NCBI RefSeq assembly: GCF_006064855.1
Contig: NZ_CP040753.1
Location: 682,001 to 746,000 of the forward strand
DNA length: 64,000 nt
DNA from: Sulfitobacter sp. BSw21498
GTDB lineage: Bacteria > Pseudomonadota > Alphaproteobacteria > Rhodobacterales > Rhodobacteraceae
Reading direction: 5' to 3'
Shown here: positions 25,144-34,113 of the stretch, piece by piece
Layout of the letters: every line of letters starts with the position of its first letter
Numbering within the stretch: the first letter of the stretch is position 1
Notes under the pieces: generated by a model
Told to the model about the DNA's origin: nothing
What the model saw: the letters and a program-made list of their open reading frames with translations, nothing else
The model's database searches: none
Position numbers and translations under genes: made by a program

Positions 25144-26223
25144 TTACCGCGGTGGGCTGAAATGCTTGCTTAGCTTGAGTCCTTGCCCCTGATAGTTCGA
25201 CGCGATGCCTGCTCCGTAGAGCTGGGTTGGCACTTGGGTCATTTTCTCGTAGACGAGCCGCCCGACAACTTGACCGTGCTCAAGCACAAAGGGTGCTTCG
25301 TGGCAGCGTACTTCTAGCACGCCGCGTGACCCTGCTCCGCCTGCGGACGCATGGCCGAACCCGGGGTCGAAGAACCCTGCATAATGCACCCGAAATTCAC
25401 CTACCATCGCGAGGTAGGGGGCCATTTCGGCGGCATATTCGGGGGGGATCGTCACGGCTTCGCGGCTTACCAGAATATAGAACGCTCCGGGATCGAGGAT
25501 AATCTGGCCATTGTCGCTGTGGACCTCTTCCCAGTATTGGGCCGGCTTGTAATAGCCGAGCTTGTCCAGATCAATCACACCGGTATGCGGCTTGGCGCGA
25601 TAGCCAACAAGCGTCGTATCGGGCAGGCGCAGATCGACGGAAAAGCCCAAACCATCGTCGATCACGGCCTCGCCATCAACCAGTGGGGTATCCGCATGTA
25701 GCGCACGCAGGGCGTCGTCGTCTAACGTCGCATTCCCGGTTGAAAACCGGATCTGGTTCAGCCGCATACCGGGGCGTACCAGCACTGAAAACGAGCGCGG
25801 GCAAATCTCGGCGTACAGCGGGCCGGTGTAGCCTGGCGCGATGCGGTCGAATTCCGTGCCACCGTCGGTGATTGTCCGTGTGAGCAGATCCAACCGCCCC
25901 GTAGAGCTTTTGGCATTGGCCGCCGCAGAGGTGCCTTGGGGCAGGGCGAGGGTCTCCATCAGCGGAACGACGTAGACACAGCCCTTTTCCAGCACAGCAC
26001 CCTCGGTCAGATCCACGCGGTGCATCTCGAACTCAGTCAGACGGTCTGCCACCTTGGCACCGTGTCCTGCAAGGAACGATGCACGCACTCGGTAAGCCAC
26101 TGTACCCAAACGCAGATCAAGGCTGGCCGGTTGAATCTGAGCGTCATCAACGGGCGGTGTGCCGATGATCTGACCCGATGCGATCATGTCGGTGATATGC
26201 TGGTTGGGAACTACGCCGATCAT
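25144..26223 (-). CDS. dcd: 2'-Deoxycytidine 5'-triphosphate deaminase, long two-domain form
   Basis: A 359-residue enzyme made of two dUTPase-fold repeats, twice the size of E. coli Dcd (193). The first copy holds QPASLDLRLG (near residues 33-42) and AKSSTGRLDLL; the second holds VHYAGFFDPGFGHA, the usual Dcd/dUTPase core. This long form is characteristic of Alphaproteobacteria. It deaminates dCTP to dUTP, feeding dTMP synthesis. The ATG at 26223 is chosen over a TTG at 26244. It lies just downstream of tRNA-Pro. Confidence 0.9.
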   Translation of the reverse strand: MIGVVPNQHITDMIASGQIIGTPPVDDAQIQPASLDLRLGTVAYRVRASFLAGHGAKVADRLTEFEMHRVDLTEGAVLEKGCVYVVPLMETLALPQGTSAAANAKSSTGRLDLLTRTITDGGTEFDRIAPGYTGPLYAEICPRSFSVLVRPGMRLNQIRFSTGNATLDDDALRALHADTPLVDGEAVIDDGLGFSVDLRLPDTTLVGYRAKPHTGVIDLDKLGYYKPAQYWEEVHSDNGQIILDPGAFYILVSREAVTIPPEYAAEMAPYLAMVGEFRVHYAGFFDPGFGHASAGGAGSRGVLEVRCHEAPFVLEHGQVVGRLVYEKMTQVPTQLYGAGIASNYQGQGLKLSKHFSPPR

Positions 26224-26287
26224 ATCCGGGCCTTTCAAATGCAAACACCCGCACCCATCAGGGTACGGGCGTTTGTTGTATGTCGGT

Positions 26288-26364
26288 TGGTCGGGCTAGC
26301 AGGACTCGAACCTGCGACCTTCCGTCCCCCAGACGGACGCGCTACCAGGCTGCGCCATAGCCCG
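26288..26364 (-). tRNA. tRNA-Pro (anticodon GGG)
   Basis: A 77-nt cloverleaf on the minus strand, including an encoded CCA (26288-26290). The acceptor pair is CGGGCTA/TAGCCCG with discriminator A. The anticodon stem TCCGT/ACGGA encloses the loop CTGGGGG, giving anticodon GGG. The T-loop reads GGTTCGAGTCC. It reads CCC and CCU proline codons. Confidence 0.95.
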
Positions 26365-26433
26365 ACATGAGGCGTTTCATACCTGATAAAACCGGGCGCG
26401 CAAGGGGGAATTGTTGCAAATCGCACGGGCAGC

Positions 26434-27411
26434 TTAGACTTTTGTACGACGCAGCACATCAGCGCGCATGGAATCACGCAATTCGGCCAAGCGGTTAAGC
26501 AATGGCGCAATATCCTGAGCCGATTCATGTGGCAGATTGCGGCACATCAACGCCGCAGACAGCACAGAGGGTTTCGCCGGGAACGCGTCTTCTGCTAGCA
26601 GCGGGGGCAGGTCGATCACGCGCGGCTTGGGGCCAGCCTCGAGTGGTTCTTCTTGATCCTCGTCATCCTCAAAGATGTTGGCGGCGCTATGATCAATATC
26701 TGCCTCTGGCGGTAGCGCAGATGGGGCAGGTGTCTTGGCCGTTTCATCTTCGACTGGTGCCGCCGCTTGCGGTGCAGCAGGCGCTTCGTCAGGCGTGTTG
26801 TCGCTTGGCGGCACGGGTGCAGAGGTCATCGGATGGCGCAAGAAACTTGGCAGGTCTTCGTCGATGCCTTTATCCAGCGCGGATGGGGTAGGCTCTGCTT
26901 CGGCGGGTGCTTCGCTCTCGACTGGCGGAGTAGAAGATGAGTTGTCAGCTTCCGCCGTCGGTGGCTCTGGCACCTCGGAAACTGGGGTTTGTTGTGGGTC
27001 TGAACCTTTTGAAGCTTTGCCCGCGCGCGATTCGAACGCAAGCACAACGCCTTCATGGGGCTGCTCTGCATCTTCGTGCATCGGTGCCATGTCGATGGTG
27101 TCGCCTGCCGTGGTCAGATCCTCTGGGGTGACACCTTCAAGAGGGGCGGAAAGCGCGGCGACATGGCCCATGCCTTCCTCGCGCAGGACTTTCTGAACGC
27201 CTTTGATCGTCAGCCCGTCTTCGTGCAGCAAACGTTTGATCCCGCCAAGCAGCAGCATATCGTTGGGGCGATAATATCGCCGCCCGCCTGCGCGTTTGAT
27301 CGGTTTGACCTGTGTGAACTTGCTCTCCCAGAAACGCAGAACATGGGCCTGAATTTCAAGCCACTCTGCAACTTCTGAGATGGTTCGGAATGCATCCGGG
27401 GACTTGGGCAT
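26434..27411 (-). CDS. MerR family regulator with long low-complexity tail
   Basis: A 325-residue protein. Residues 7-75 are a clear MerR helix-turn-helix ([23 protein letters not shown], then [34 protein letters not shown]). From about 100 to 270 the sequence is Pro/Ala/Glu/Thr-rich and probably disordered, and the last 40 residues are again ordered ([31 protein letters not shown]). No metal- or drug-binding Cys set is seen. It starts 4 bp after the ihfA stop. This ihfA-merR pair is widely conserved in Alphaproteobacteria, but I know of no assigned function. Confidence 0.85.
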   Translation of the reverse strand: MPKSPDAFRTISEVAEWLEIQAHVLRFWESKFTQVKPIKRAGGRRYYRPNDMLLLGGIKRLLHEDGLTIKGVQKVLREEGMGHVAALSAPLEGVTPEDLTTAGDTIDMAPMHEDAEQPHEGVVLAFESRAGKASKGSDPQQTPVSEVPEPPTAEADNSSSTPPVESEAPAEAEPTPSALDKGIDEDLPSFLRHPMTSAPVPPSDNTPDEAPAAPQAAAPVEDETAKTPAPSALPPEADIDHSAANIFEDDEDQEEPLEAGPKPRVIDLPPLLAEDAFPAKPSVLSAALMCRNLPHESAQDIAPLLNRLAELRDSMRADVLRRTKV

Positions 27412-27415
27412 CAGG

Positions 27416-27718
27416 TTATCGCTTGTTCCCGTCTGCAACCCGGTCCTTCATCAGATGGGACGGGCGGAATGTCAGAACGCGGCGCGGGTTAATCGGAACC
27501 TCTTCGCCGGTTTTAGGGTTCCGACCCACGCGGGCCGATTTATCCCGCACAGAGAAAGTACCAAAAGAGGAAATTTTGACCTGCTCGCCGTCGACCAGCG
27601 CGTCGGACATATGATCCAGCACAGATTCGACAAGCTGTGCGCTTTCATTGCGGGAAAGACCTACTTCACGAAAAACTGCTTCGCTTAAATCCATTCGGGT
27701 CAACGTCTTGTCGGCCAT
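27416..27718 (-). CDS. ihfA: Integration host factor subunit alpha
   Basis: A 100-residue DNA-bending protein of the HU/IHF family. The signature [23 protein letters not shown] near residues 60-82 forms the minor-groove beta arm with the intercalating proline. The N-terminal [18 protein letters not shown] is IHF-alpha-like. It pairs with IHF-beta (not in the window) to bend DNA at promoters and replication origins. A good GGGGAAG ribosome site is upstream. It sits between fabH and merR in one minus-strand operon. Confidence 0.94.
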   Translation of the reverse strand: MADKTLTRMDLSEAVFREVGLSRNESAQLVESVLDHMSDALVDGEQVKISSFGTFSVRDKSARVGRNPKTGEEVPINPRRVLTFRPSHLMKDRVADGNKR

Positions 27719-27814
27719 AACTTCCCCCATGTGTTTTAAGCAGCATAGGCTGTCATTTTTCCGCAAGTCAACAACTATGGGACGTAACGTGCTGTTCGCG
27801 CGAAGAAAAGCCGC

Positions 27815-28786
27815 TTACCAGCGCAGAACCACTGCGCCCCATGCAAGCCCGCCGCCGATCGCTTCGGTGACCAGCAGGTCGCCTTTCTTGATCTGGCCGC
27901 GCTCTTGTCCGACTGAAAGAGCCAGCGGAATCGATGCAGCTGAGGTGTTGCCGTGGTCTTGAACCGTTACGACGACGTTATCCATCGACAGGTTCAGTTT
28001 CTTGGCAGTGCCTTGAATAATACGGATATTCGCCTGATGAGGAACAATCCAGTCAACCTCATCCGGCGCCACGCCGGCGCGCTCCATCGCGGTAGTTGCC
28101 GAGGCGGCGAGCTTTTCAACCGCGTGGCGGAACACCTGATTCCCTTGCATCCGCAGATAGCCGGTGGTGCCCGTGCTGATGCCGCCGTCGACATACAGCA
28201 GATCTTTGTAGCGCCCGTCAGAGTTCAGGTCGATCGACAGGACACCGCGGTCATCCGAAGTGCCTTCGCCAGTCTGTGCCTCGAGCAGGATCGCGCCAGC
28301 ACCGTCGCCGAACAGGACGCTGGTGCTGCGATCGGTCCAGTCCATGATTTTCGAAAAGGTCTCGGACCCGATGACGAGCACGCGGTCGGCTTGCCCGGAA
28401 ACAATAAGCGCGTTGGCATTGGCCAAGGCATAGACAAAGCCCGCACAAACGGCCTGAACATCAAAGGCAAAGCCACGTTCCATACCAAGCTGGGCCTGCA
28501 CCATCGTGGCGGCAGACGGGAACGTAAGATCGGGGGTAGAGGTGGCGACGATGACAGCATCGACATCTGCGGCTGTTTTACCTGCATCAGCCAGCGCGGC
28601 CTTGGCGGCAGCAGTTGCCATCGTCGATGTGGTTTCGCCTTCGCCGACAAAGTGGCGGCGTTCGATTCCAGAGCGTGACCTGATCCATTCGTCAGTGGTG
28701 TCGATCTTGCCTTCAAACTCTGCGTTTTCGACAATACGTTCCGGGAGGTAGTGTCCGGCACCAATTACGACGGCTCTTTTTGTCAT
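27815..28786 (-). CDS. fabH: 3-Oxoacyl-ACP synthase III
   Basis: A 323-residue condensing enzyme. The catalytic triad is visible: Cys114 in QAVCAGFVYA, His250 in VPHQANIRI, and Asn280 in DHGNTSAASIP. It starts fatty-acid synthesis by joining acetyl-CoA with malonyl-ACP. Its start overlaps the plsX stop (ATGA), so the initiating step of acyl chain synthesis and the acyl-phosphate step of phospholipid synthesis are coupled, as in many bacteria. ihfA follows 96 bp downstream. Confidence 0.96.
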   Translation of the reverse strand: MTKRAVVIGAGHYLPERIVENAEFEGKIDTTDEWIRSRSGIERRHFVGEGETTSTMATAAAKAALADAGKTAADVDAVIVATSTPDLTFPSAATMVQAQLGMERGFAFDVQAVCAGFVYALANANALIVSGQADRVLVIGSETFSKIMDWTDRSTSVLFGDGAGAILLEAQTGEGTSDDRGVLSIDLNSDGRYKDLLYVDGGISTGTTGYLRMQGNQVFRHAVEKLAASATTAMERAGVAPDEVDWIVPHQANIRIIQGTAKKLNLSMDNVVVTVQDHGNTSAASIPLALSVGQERGQIKKGDLLVTEAIGGGLAWGAVVLRW

Positions 28787-29859
28787 TCTTCGGTCTCTTT
28801 CGTCGGCTTTGCTGAGGCCACACGCGCGGCCAGACGATGTGTAAATTCACTTTCCGCTAATCGCGCGGCCAGCTTGATCGCTGATGAAACCCCTTTGGCA
28901 TCAGCTGCCCCGTGGGATTTCACAACAGTTCCGTTCAAGCCCAGAAACACGCCGCCGTTTACGTTTCTCGGGTCAAAGCGTTTGCTGACGCGGCGCAGCG
29001 AGCTGTAGGCAAACAACGAAGCCGCACGGGACCAGATCGAGTTTTTGAACGCTTGGCGTAAACCTGACCCGATCAGCGTGGCGGTACCTTCGCCAGTCTT
29101 GATCGCGATATTACCAGTAAATCCGTCCGTGACGATCACATCCGCGGCATTGCCCGCGATATCGCCGCCTTCGACGAAACCGACGAAATCAAAGCCCGCT
29201 TCATCTGCAGCGTCGCGAATCAATTCGTGGGCTTCTTTCAGCTCGGTCCGGCCTTTGTGTTCTTCGGTACCGACATTCAGCAGGCCGATGCGCGGGCGTT
29301 CGATATCCATGCCGTTACGGGCATAAGATGTCCCCATCAACGCATAGCGCAACAGATCATCGGCATCCGCACGCACATCCGCACCCACGTCCAGCAACAC
29401 ATTGAACCCTTGCGGGTTGGTCGACGGGTAAAGCACGGCAATGGCAGGGCGGTTGACGCCCGGCAGCTTTTTCAGGCGGATCATCGACAGCGCCATCAGC
29501 GCGCCGGTGTTGCCGCAGCTTACTGCGACAGAGGCCTCTTTGTTGCGCACGGATTCGATGGCGGACCACATCGAGGTGTCCTTGCCATTGCGTACAACGT
29601 TGCTGGGTTTGTCATCCATAGTGACAACCCCTTGGGCATCCCGAATGGTGCAGCGCCCTTTAAGTTCGGGGCGCTTGGCCACCAGCGGTTCCAGCGTGTC
29701 GGCAGGGCCGTGCAGGATAAAGCTGATATCGGGATTCTTGAGCGCGGACGCAGAACACCCGGCAACAACGATTGCCGGGCCCTGATCGCCCCCCATCGCA
29801 TCAACTGAGATTAGGGTGCGCTGAGTACTCGCGCTAGGCTGATCGGACGTGGCCGTCAT
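28783..29859 (-). CDS. plsX: Phosphate acyltransferase
   Basis: A 358-residue PlsX. The N-terminal ISVDAMGGDQGPAIVVAG (near residues 17-34), the SCGNTGALMAL segment and DGFTGNIAIKTGEG near 240 are family signatures. It converts acyl-ACP to acyl-phosphate, which feeds PlsY in glycerolipid synthesis; it acts peripherally on the inner membrane. It is preceded by rpmF and followed with overlap by fabH, the classical rpmF-plsX-fabH order. Confidence 0.96.
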   Translation of the reverse strand: MTATSDQPSASTQRTLISVDAMGGDQGPAIVVAGCSASALKNPDISFILHGPADTLEPLVAKRPELKGRCTIRDAQGVVTMDDKPSNVVRNGKDTSMWSAIESVRNKEASVAVSCGNTGALMALSMIRLKKLPGVNRPAIAVLYPSTNPQGFNVLLDVGADVRADADDLLRYALMGTSYARNGMDIERPRIGLLNVGTEEHKGRTELKEAHELIRDAADEAGFDFVGFVEGGDIAGNAADVIVTDGFTGNIAIKTGEGTATLIGSGLRQAFKNSIWSRAASLFAYSSLRRVSKRFDPRNVNGGVFLGLNGTVVKSHGAADAKGVSSAIKLAARLAESEFTHRLAARVASAKPTKETEE

Positions 29860-29901
29860 CTGGTGCGATGCCTCTTATGAACTGCGATTGACGTAACGAG
29901 C

Positions 29902-30108
29902 TTACGCTGCGTCTTCGTCGAGGTCGATCTCTTCGTTCAGAGAAACAACTTCGTTGTCGTCATAGTGACCGCATGCAGCGCAGATGTGGTGTGGGCGCTT
30001 GAGCTCACCACAGTTGGTGCATTCGTTGGGGTTCGCTGCAGTCAGCGAATCGTGCGCGCGGCGGTTGTTGCGACGCGATTTGGAAACTTTATTCTGTTGG
30101 ACAGCCAT
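29902..30108 (-). CDS. rpmF: 50S ribosomal protein L32
   Basis: A 68-residue ribosomal protein. The [20 protein letters not shown] start is diagnostic of bL32. A two-cysteine pair in [21 protein letters not shown] shows that this is the zinc-ribbon form (four Cys). The C-terminus is an acidic tail. It is a component of the large ribosomal subunit. It heads the rpmF-plsX-fabH-ihfA-merR series. Confidence 0.96.
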   Translation of the reverse strand: MAVQQNKVSKSRRNNRRAHDSLTAANPNECTNCGELKRPHHICAACGHYDDNEVVSLNEEIDLDEDAA

Positions 30109-30302
30109 GTCTGGTGCCTTTGCCTTCGGGGTCGTTCATCGGCTTCCTGCCAAAGACGACCGTGTTTCAGATCAACTCCCGGTTTGGGCGTGACGTGCGT
30201 TTAGGCCGAAGCCTATCCGATGTCCAACCTTAATTGGGGTGAAGGGCGCAAAATACTGCGAAAAACTGCCGAAGCAACCCTTATTCACCCAAACCGACAG
30301 GG

Positions 30303-30857
30303 TTATTCGCCGTTACTGTCCTTTAGCTGGTCCTTTAGATCAGCCAGACCGGCGAACGGGCGGGCGTCTTCATCGGTCATTGGGGCCTCGCCGGGCTTGG
30401 TGTAGACGGCTTGACCCAGTTCAGCCCCGTCGGCGCGGGGGTATTCGGGAACTTCCAGTGCCAGCGCCTCTATCATGATAACGGCGGGGTCGATCCAGGC
30501 ACCCAGAGGTTCGGTACGGTCATCCTCTGGTATCTCGACTTCGGTTTCTTCGGGCTGCTCGTAGTCTTGGACAAATAAACGCGTGATATCAACGTCTATC
30601 CGGGTTTGAACCGGCTCGAGCGTGACGACACAGGGCTGCACCACGGTGGCACCCAAACGGGCTTCGAGCTGCCAGTCACTGCGCCCGAGCGCCTTGAGCC
30701 GCCCTTCGAACGAGAGTTTACGTAGCGCTGAGAGATCGAGTTCTTCCGCGATTTTGCGCAAGCTGTCGGCGTCAGGGCGCAGGGAGAAAGGGGTTTGCGC
30801 ATTCTGCGACAGCTCTGCGACGCGCAATGCTGTGGGGCTTGGGGGCGTGCGAGACAT
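30303..30857 (-). CDS. DUF177 (YceD) family protein
   Basis: A 184-residue protein of the YceD/DUF177 family. It contains the typical core CVVTLEPVQTRIDVDITRLF near residues 80-99, then acidic stretches, and ends in ARPFAGLADLKDQL. The start at 30857 (MSRTPPSP) replaces an upstream in-frame start because the extra 45 residues would overlap bamE. Family members sit next to rpmF across bacteria and are thought to act in 23S rRNA or ribosome accumulation. The zinc-type CxxC motif of some members is absent; a single Cys (VQPCVVTLEP) is retained. Confidence 0.86.
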   Translation of the reverse strand: MSRTPPSPTALRVAELSQNAQTPFSLRPDADSLRKIAEELDLSALRKLSFEGRLKALGRSDWQLEARLGATVVQPCVVTLEPVQTRIDVDITRLFVQDYEQPEETEVEIPEDDRTEPLGAWIDPAVIMIEALALEVPEYPRADGAELGQAVYTKPGEAPMTDEDARPFAGLADLKDQLKDSNGE

Positions 30858-30948
30858 GTTAGGGGTACTTTCGTTTCTTGAACCATGGGGCGTGCTTAGT
30901 GTATGCGAGATAAAAGCCATGATCCCCAAGGGCAAGAGGGCACCAAGA

Positions 30949-31413
30949 ATGCGTATCGACCGCCATGTCAAAAAGACACTGCTGACCGCCACAGTTCTCG
31001 CTGCTGGTCTAACGCTCGGGGCCTGCTCCCCTCAATATAGCAACCACGGGTATATCCCGCCGCAAGAAGATCTGTCGAAGATCACCGTCGGTCAGGATAC
31101 GCGCGACACTGTGGCCGAAACCGTGGGTGTGCCTGCATCGGCGGGCCTGTTGACCAATTCGGGCTATTACTATGTCCGGTCGCGCCGTCAGGCAATGTGG
31201 TTCATGGCACCGCGCGAAACAGAGCGCGAAGTGGTGGCTGTGAGCTTTGACGGGAACGGTGTGGTGCAGAACGTCGAACGGTTTGGGCTCGAGCGCGGTA
31301 ATGTCGTCACGCTTGATCGTCGCGTGACCAGTTCTCCGATTTCTGACAAATCCTTTATCCGTCAGCTTTTCGGTAATATTGGACGTCTTAACCCCGCGGC
31401 ACTGGCCGGCTAG
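30949..31413 (+). CDS. bamE: Outer membrane protein assembly factor BamE/SmpA-type lipoprotein
   Basis: A 154-residue lipoprotein. The signal peptide ends in the lipobox LTLGAC, so Cys26 should be lipidated. The body holds the BamE signature ITVGQDTRDTVAETVGVPA and AVSFDGNGVVQNVERF. BamE stabilises the BAM complex that inserts outer-membrane beta-barrel proteins. The ATG at 30949 follows AAGAGGG with 8-bp spacing. Divergent from yceD and followed 9 bp later by olsB. Confidence 0.9.
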   Translation: MRIDRHVKKTLLTATVLAAGLTLGACSPQYSNHGYIPPQEDLSKITVGQDTRDTVAETVGVPASAGLLTNSGYYYVRSRRQAMWFMAPRETEREVVAVSFDGNGVVQNVERFGLERGNVVTLDRRVTSSPISDKSFIRQLFGNIGRLNPAALAG

Positions 31414-31422
31414 GGCAAGGCT

Positions 31423-32172
31423 ATGACGGTGCTGTGCGGCGCTGTACTGGAGCCGCTCGTGCGCGGTCCGTACCGAGCCTATTGTGCGACCTCGCCACAA
31501 GATATCGATGCCGCGCAGGCGTTGCGTGCACGGGCCTTTGGTTTGGATGAAACGCACGATAGTGACGGGTTCGACGCGAAAAAGCATCATATCCTCGTGC
31601 GTGATCAAGGCAGCGGCGAACTGCTGTGTTGTTACCGTATCGGGGTGATGGAGGGCGCGTCGCTAGACCAAAGCTATGCGGCGCAGTTTTACGATCTGAC
31701 CAAACTTGCAGGTTTTGACGGCCCGATGATGGAACTGGGTCGGTTCTGTCTGGCACCGGAGGTGCGGGATCCTGACGTGGTGCGTATGGCTTGGGCCGCG
31801 CTGGCGCAGGTTGTTGACGCCCATGCGGTAACGCTGCTGTTTGGGTGCACGTCTTTCCGCGGCACTGATCCGGCTCCTTATCGTGATGTCATGAGCTTGC
31901 TGCAGGACCGTCACCTTGCACCTCAGGTATGGCGGCCGCAGGTTAAAGCCCCCGAGACGGTGGGTTTTGCAAAGGGGCAGCTGGACAAACCTGCCGAGAA
32001 GGCTGCACTTCAGATGCTTCCGGCCTTGCTGCGCAGTTACCTGATGATGGGCGGCTGGGTCAGCGATCATGCGGTGATCGACCGGCAGATGAAAACGCTG
32101 CATGTGTTCACCGGGCTCGAGATCGCGGCGATCCCCGAGGGGCGCAAACGTTTGCTGCGCGGTACCGCCTAA
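31423..32172 (+). CDS. olsB: L-Ornithine N-acyltransferase (OlsB-type GNAT)
   Basis: A 249-residue acyltransferase of the GNAT fold. Typical OlsB segments are the N-terminal AQALRARAFG, ELLCCYRIGVMEG, MELGRFCLAPEVRDP near residues 106-120, and LLFGCTSFRGTDP. OlsB transfers a 3-hydroxyacyl group from ACP to ornithine, making lyso-ornithine lipid; OlsA completes the lipid. Ornithine lipids are common in Roseobacters, particularly under phosphate limitation. No olsA lies next to it. It could also be a glycine or hemolysin-type acyltransferase of the same family. Confidence 0.82.
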   Translation: MTVLCGAVLEPLVRGPYRAYCATSPQDIDAAQALRARAFGLDETHDSDGFDAKKHHILVRDQGSGELLCCYRIGVMEGASLDQSYAAQFYDLTKLAGFDGPMMELGRFCLAPEVRDPDVVRMAWAALAQVVDAHAVTLLFGCTSFRGTDPAPYRDVMSLLQDRHLAPQVWRPQVKAPETVGFAKGQLDKPAEKAALQMLPALLRSYLMMGGWVSDHAVIDRQMKTLHVFTGLEIAAIPEGRKRLLRGTA

Positions 32173-32180
32173 GAGATTTC

Positions 32181-32213
32181 ATGCCTTCGGCGAGGATTTT
32201 AGCCCATTTGGAA
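32181..32213 (+). repeat. 33-bp intergenic repeat, copy 1
   Basis: Begins ATGCCTTCGGCGAGGATTTT and ends CCCATTTGGAA. It matches 31 of 33 bases of a second copy at 56252-56284; only bases 21-22 differ (AG here, TT there). It contains the short hairpin GCC-TTC-GGC. Located 8 bp after the olsB stop, upstream of uup. Confidence 0.8.
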
Positions 32214-32257
32214 CAGGGGTCATTGACGCTGACGCGGCACGACGCTAGCTGGCTGTC

Positions 32258-34069
32258 ATGGCACGCGCACCCCTTTTACAAGTAAACGAGATCTCGCTGA
32301 CTTTCGGCGGCGATCCCGTATTCGAAGACATGTCCCTTGTGGTTCAATCCGGCGACCGTTTGGCGCTGGTGGGCCGGAACGGATCTGGTAAATCCACCCT
32401 CATGAAGGTCATGGCCGGATTGATCGAAGCCGATAGCGGTGATGTGATCGTCGGACCAGGCGTTTCGGTTGGCTATATGGAGCAGGACCCGGATCTTACC
32501 GGGTTCGAGACATTGGGCGATTTCGCAGCACACGGACTGGATGCATCCGAGATGTATAAGGTCGAACGTGCGGGCGAAGGGTTGAAGTTCGACCCTGCAC
32601 GCCCCGTGAGCACCGCCTCTGGCGGGGAGCGTCGTCGCGCGGCACTTGCACGTCTGATGGCATCCGAGCCGGAGTTGATGTTGCTGGACGAGCCGACGAA
32701 CCACCTGGATATCGAGGCGATCCGCTGGCTTGAAGACGAGCTGAAGGCGACCCGTGCGGCATTTGTTATCATTTCTCACGATAGGGCGTTCCTACGCGAA
32801 TTGACCCGTGCGACGCTTTGGGTCGATCGGGGCGTTGTCCGTCGTCAGGATATCGGTTTCGGCGGGTTCGAAGCCTGGCGCGACCAGATGTGGGAAGAAG
32901 AGGACATGCAGCGCCACAAGCTGAACCGCAAGATCAAGTCGGAAGCGCGGTGGGCTGTCGAGGGCATTTCAGCGCGGCGCAAGCGCAACCAAGGCCGCGT
33001 GCGCGCCTTGCAAGACCTGCGTGCAGAACGTGCCGGCCAGATCAAGCGTCAGGGCACAGCAGCCATGTCGCTTGAGGCAGGGCCAAAGTCTGGCCGCAAG
33101 GTGGTCGAGGCCATTGGCATCACCAAGGCTTATGGCGACAAGACGATTCTGCGTCCGTTTGATATCACGATCCAGCGCGGGGACCGCATTGCTTTGGTCG
33201 GGCCAAACGGTGTGGGTAAAACCACTTTGCTGAACATGCTGATCGGAAAAGAGCAGCCTGACGGCGGTGAGATCAAGCAAGGCACCAACCTCGAGATTGC
33301 GCTGTTTGATCAGGCGCGCGCGCAGCTCGACGGGGATATGACCCTATGGGACAGTCTGACGGGCGACCCTGAAATGCGCGTGTCGGGCAAGGCGGACCAG
33401 ATTCTGGTGCGCGGGCAGCCGAAACACGTGGTTGGCTATCTGAAAGAATTTCTCTTTGACGAGGGGCAAGCACGGGCACCTGTGCGGTCGTTGTCGGGGG
33501 GTGAAAAGGCGCGGTTACTGCTGGCTAAGATTATGGCGCGGTCCAGCAACATGCTTGTGCTCGATGAACCAACCAACGACCTGGACGTCGAAACGCTTGA
33601 TCTCATGCAGGAATTGCTGTCGACCTATGACGGGACTGTGCTGCTGGTCAGCCACGACCGTGACTTTCTGGACCGCGTTGCCGCGACCACCATCGCGATG
33701 GAAGGTGACGGCAAGGCGACGGTTTATGCCGGCGGCTGGACAGATTATCTGGCACAGCGCCAGCAGGACGACTTTGACCAAAGCGTTGTAGCCAAATCAA
33801 AACCATCGGCCAAAGGCGAGAAGCCCAGGGCCGCAGCGCAATCGGGGCTGAGCTTTACAGAAAAGCACCGGCTTGAGGCGTTGCCGGCAGAGATGAAACG
33901 TCTGGAAGCCGAGATCGCAAAGCTCGAAGAATTGATGAGCGACCCGACGCTGTATTCCGAGCATCCGGTGAAGTTCCAAAAAGCGACCGATGCTTTGGTC
34001 GAGCGGAATGAAAAGCTGCAAGATGCAGAGGCCGAGTGGCTTATGCTGGAAGAGAAAGCCGAAAGCTAA
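32258..34069 (+). CDS. uup: ABC-F family ATPase (Uup-type)
   Basis: A 603-residue protein with two ATP-binding cassettes and no membrane domain. First: Walker A GRNGSGKST, signature SGGERRRAALA, Walker B LMLLDEPTNHLD. Second: GPNGVGKTT, SGGEKARLLLA and LVLDEPTNDLD. The interdomain linker is basic, and the C-terminal about 80 residues form a coiled coil (FTEKHRLEALPAEMKRLEAE). This last feature matches Uup rather than EttA. ABC-F proteins act on the ribosome E-site; Uup also has roles in transposon-excision precision and ribosome assembly. Transcribed alone after the repeat. Confidence 0.9.
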   Translation: MARAPLLQVNEISLTFGGDPVFEDMSLVVQSGDRLALVGRNGSGKSTLMKVMAGLIEADSGDVIVGPGVSVGYMEQDPDLTGFETLGDFAAHGLDASEMYKVERAGEGLKFDPARPVSTASGGERRRAALARLMASEPELMLLDEPTNHLDIEAIRWLEDELKATRAAFVIISHDRAFLRELTRATLWVDRGVVRRQDIGFGGFEAWRDQMWEEEDMQRHKLNRKIKSEARWAVEGISARRKRNQGRVRALQDLRAERAGQIKRQGTAAMSLEAGPKSGRKVVEAIGITKAYGDKTILRPFDITIQRGDRIALVGPNGVGKTTLLNMLIGKEQPDGGEIKQGTNLEIALFDQARAQLDGDMTLWDSLTGDPEMRVSGKADQILVRGQPKHVVGYLKEFLFDEGQARAPVRSLSGGEKARLLLAKIMARSSNMLVLDEPTNDLDVETLDLMQELLSTYDGTVLLVSHDRDFLDRVAATTIAMEGDGKATVYAGGWTDYLAQRQQDDFDQSVVAKSKPSAKGEKPRAAAQSGLSFTEKHRLEALPAEMKRLEAEIAKLEELMSDPTLYSEHPVKFQKATDALVERNEKLQDAEAEWLMLEEKAES

Positions 34070-34070
34070 G

Positions 34071-34095
34071 GGGGGGCAGGGCGCGCCCGCCCCCC
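34071..34095. terminator. GC-rich hairpin between uup and tyrS
   Basis: GGGGGGC (34071-34077) pairs with GCCCCCC (34089-34095) around a further GC palindrome (GGGCGCGCCC). The genes converge here, and the structure could stop transcription from both sides. No T-run, so efficiency is uncertain. Confidence 0.5.
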
Positions 34096-34113
34096 TCGCA
34101 TACTTCTGAGAGC

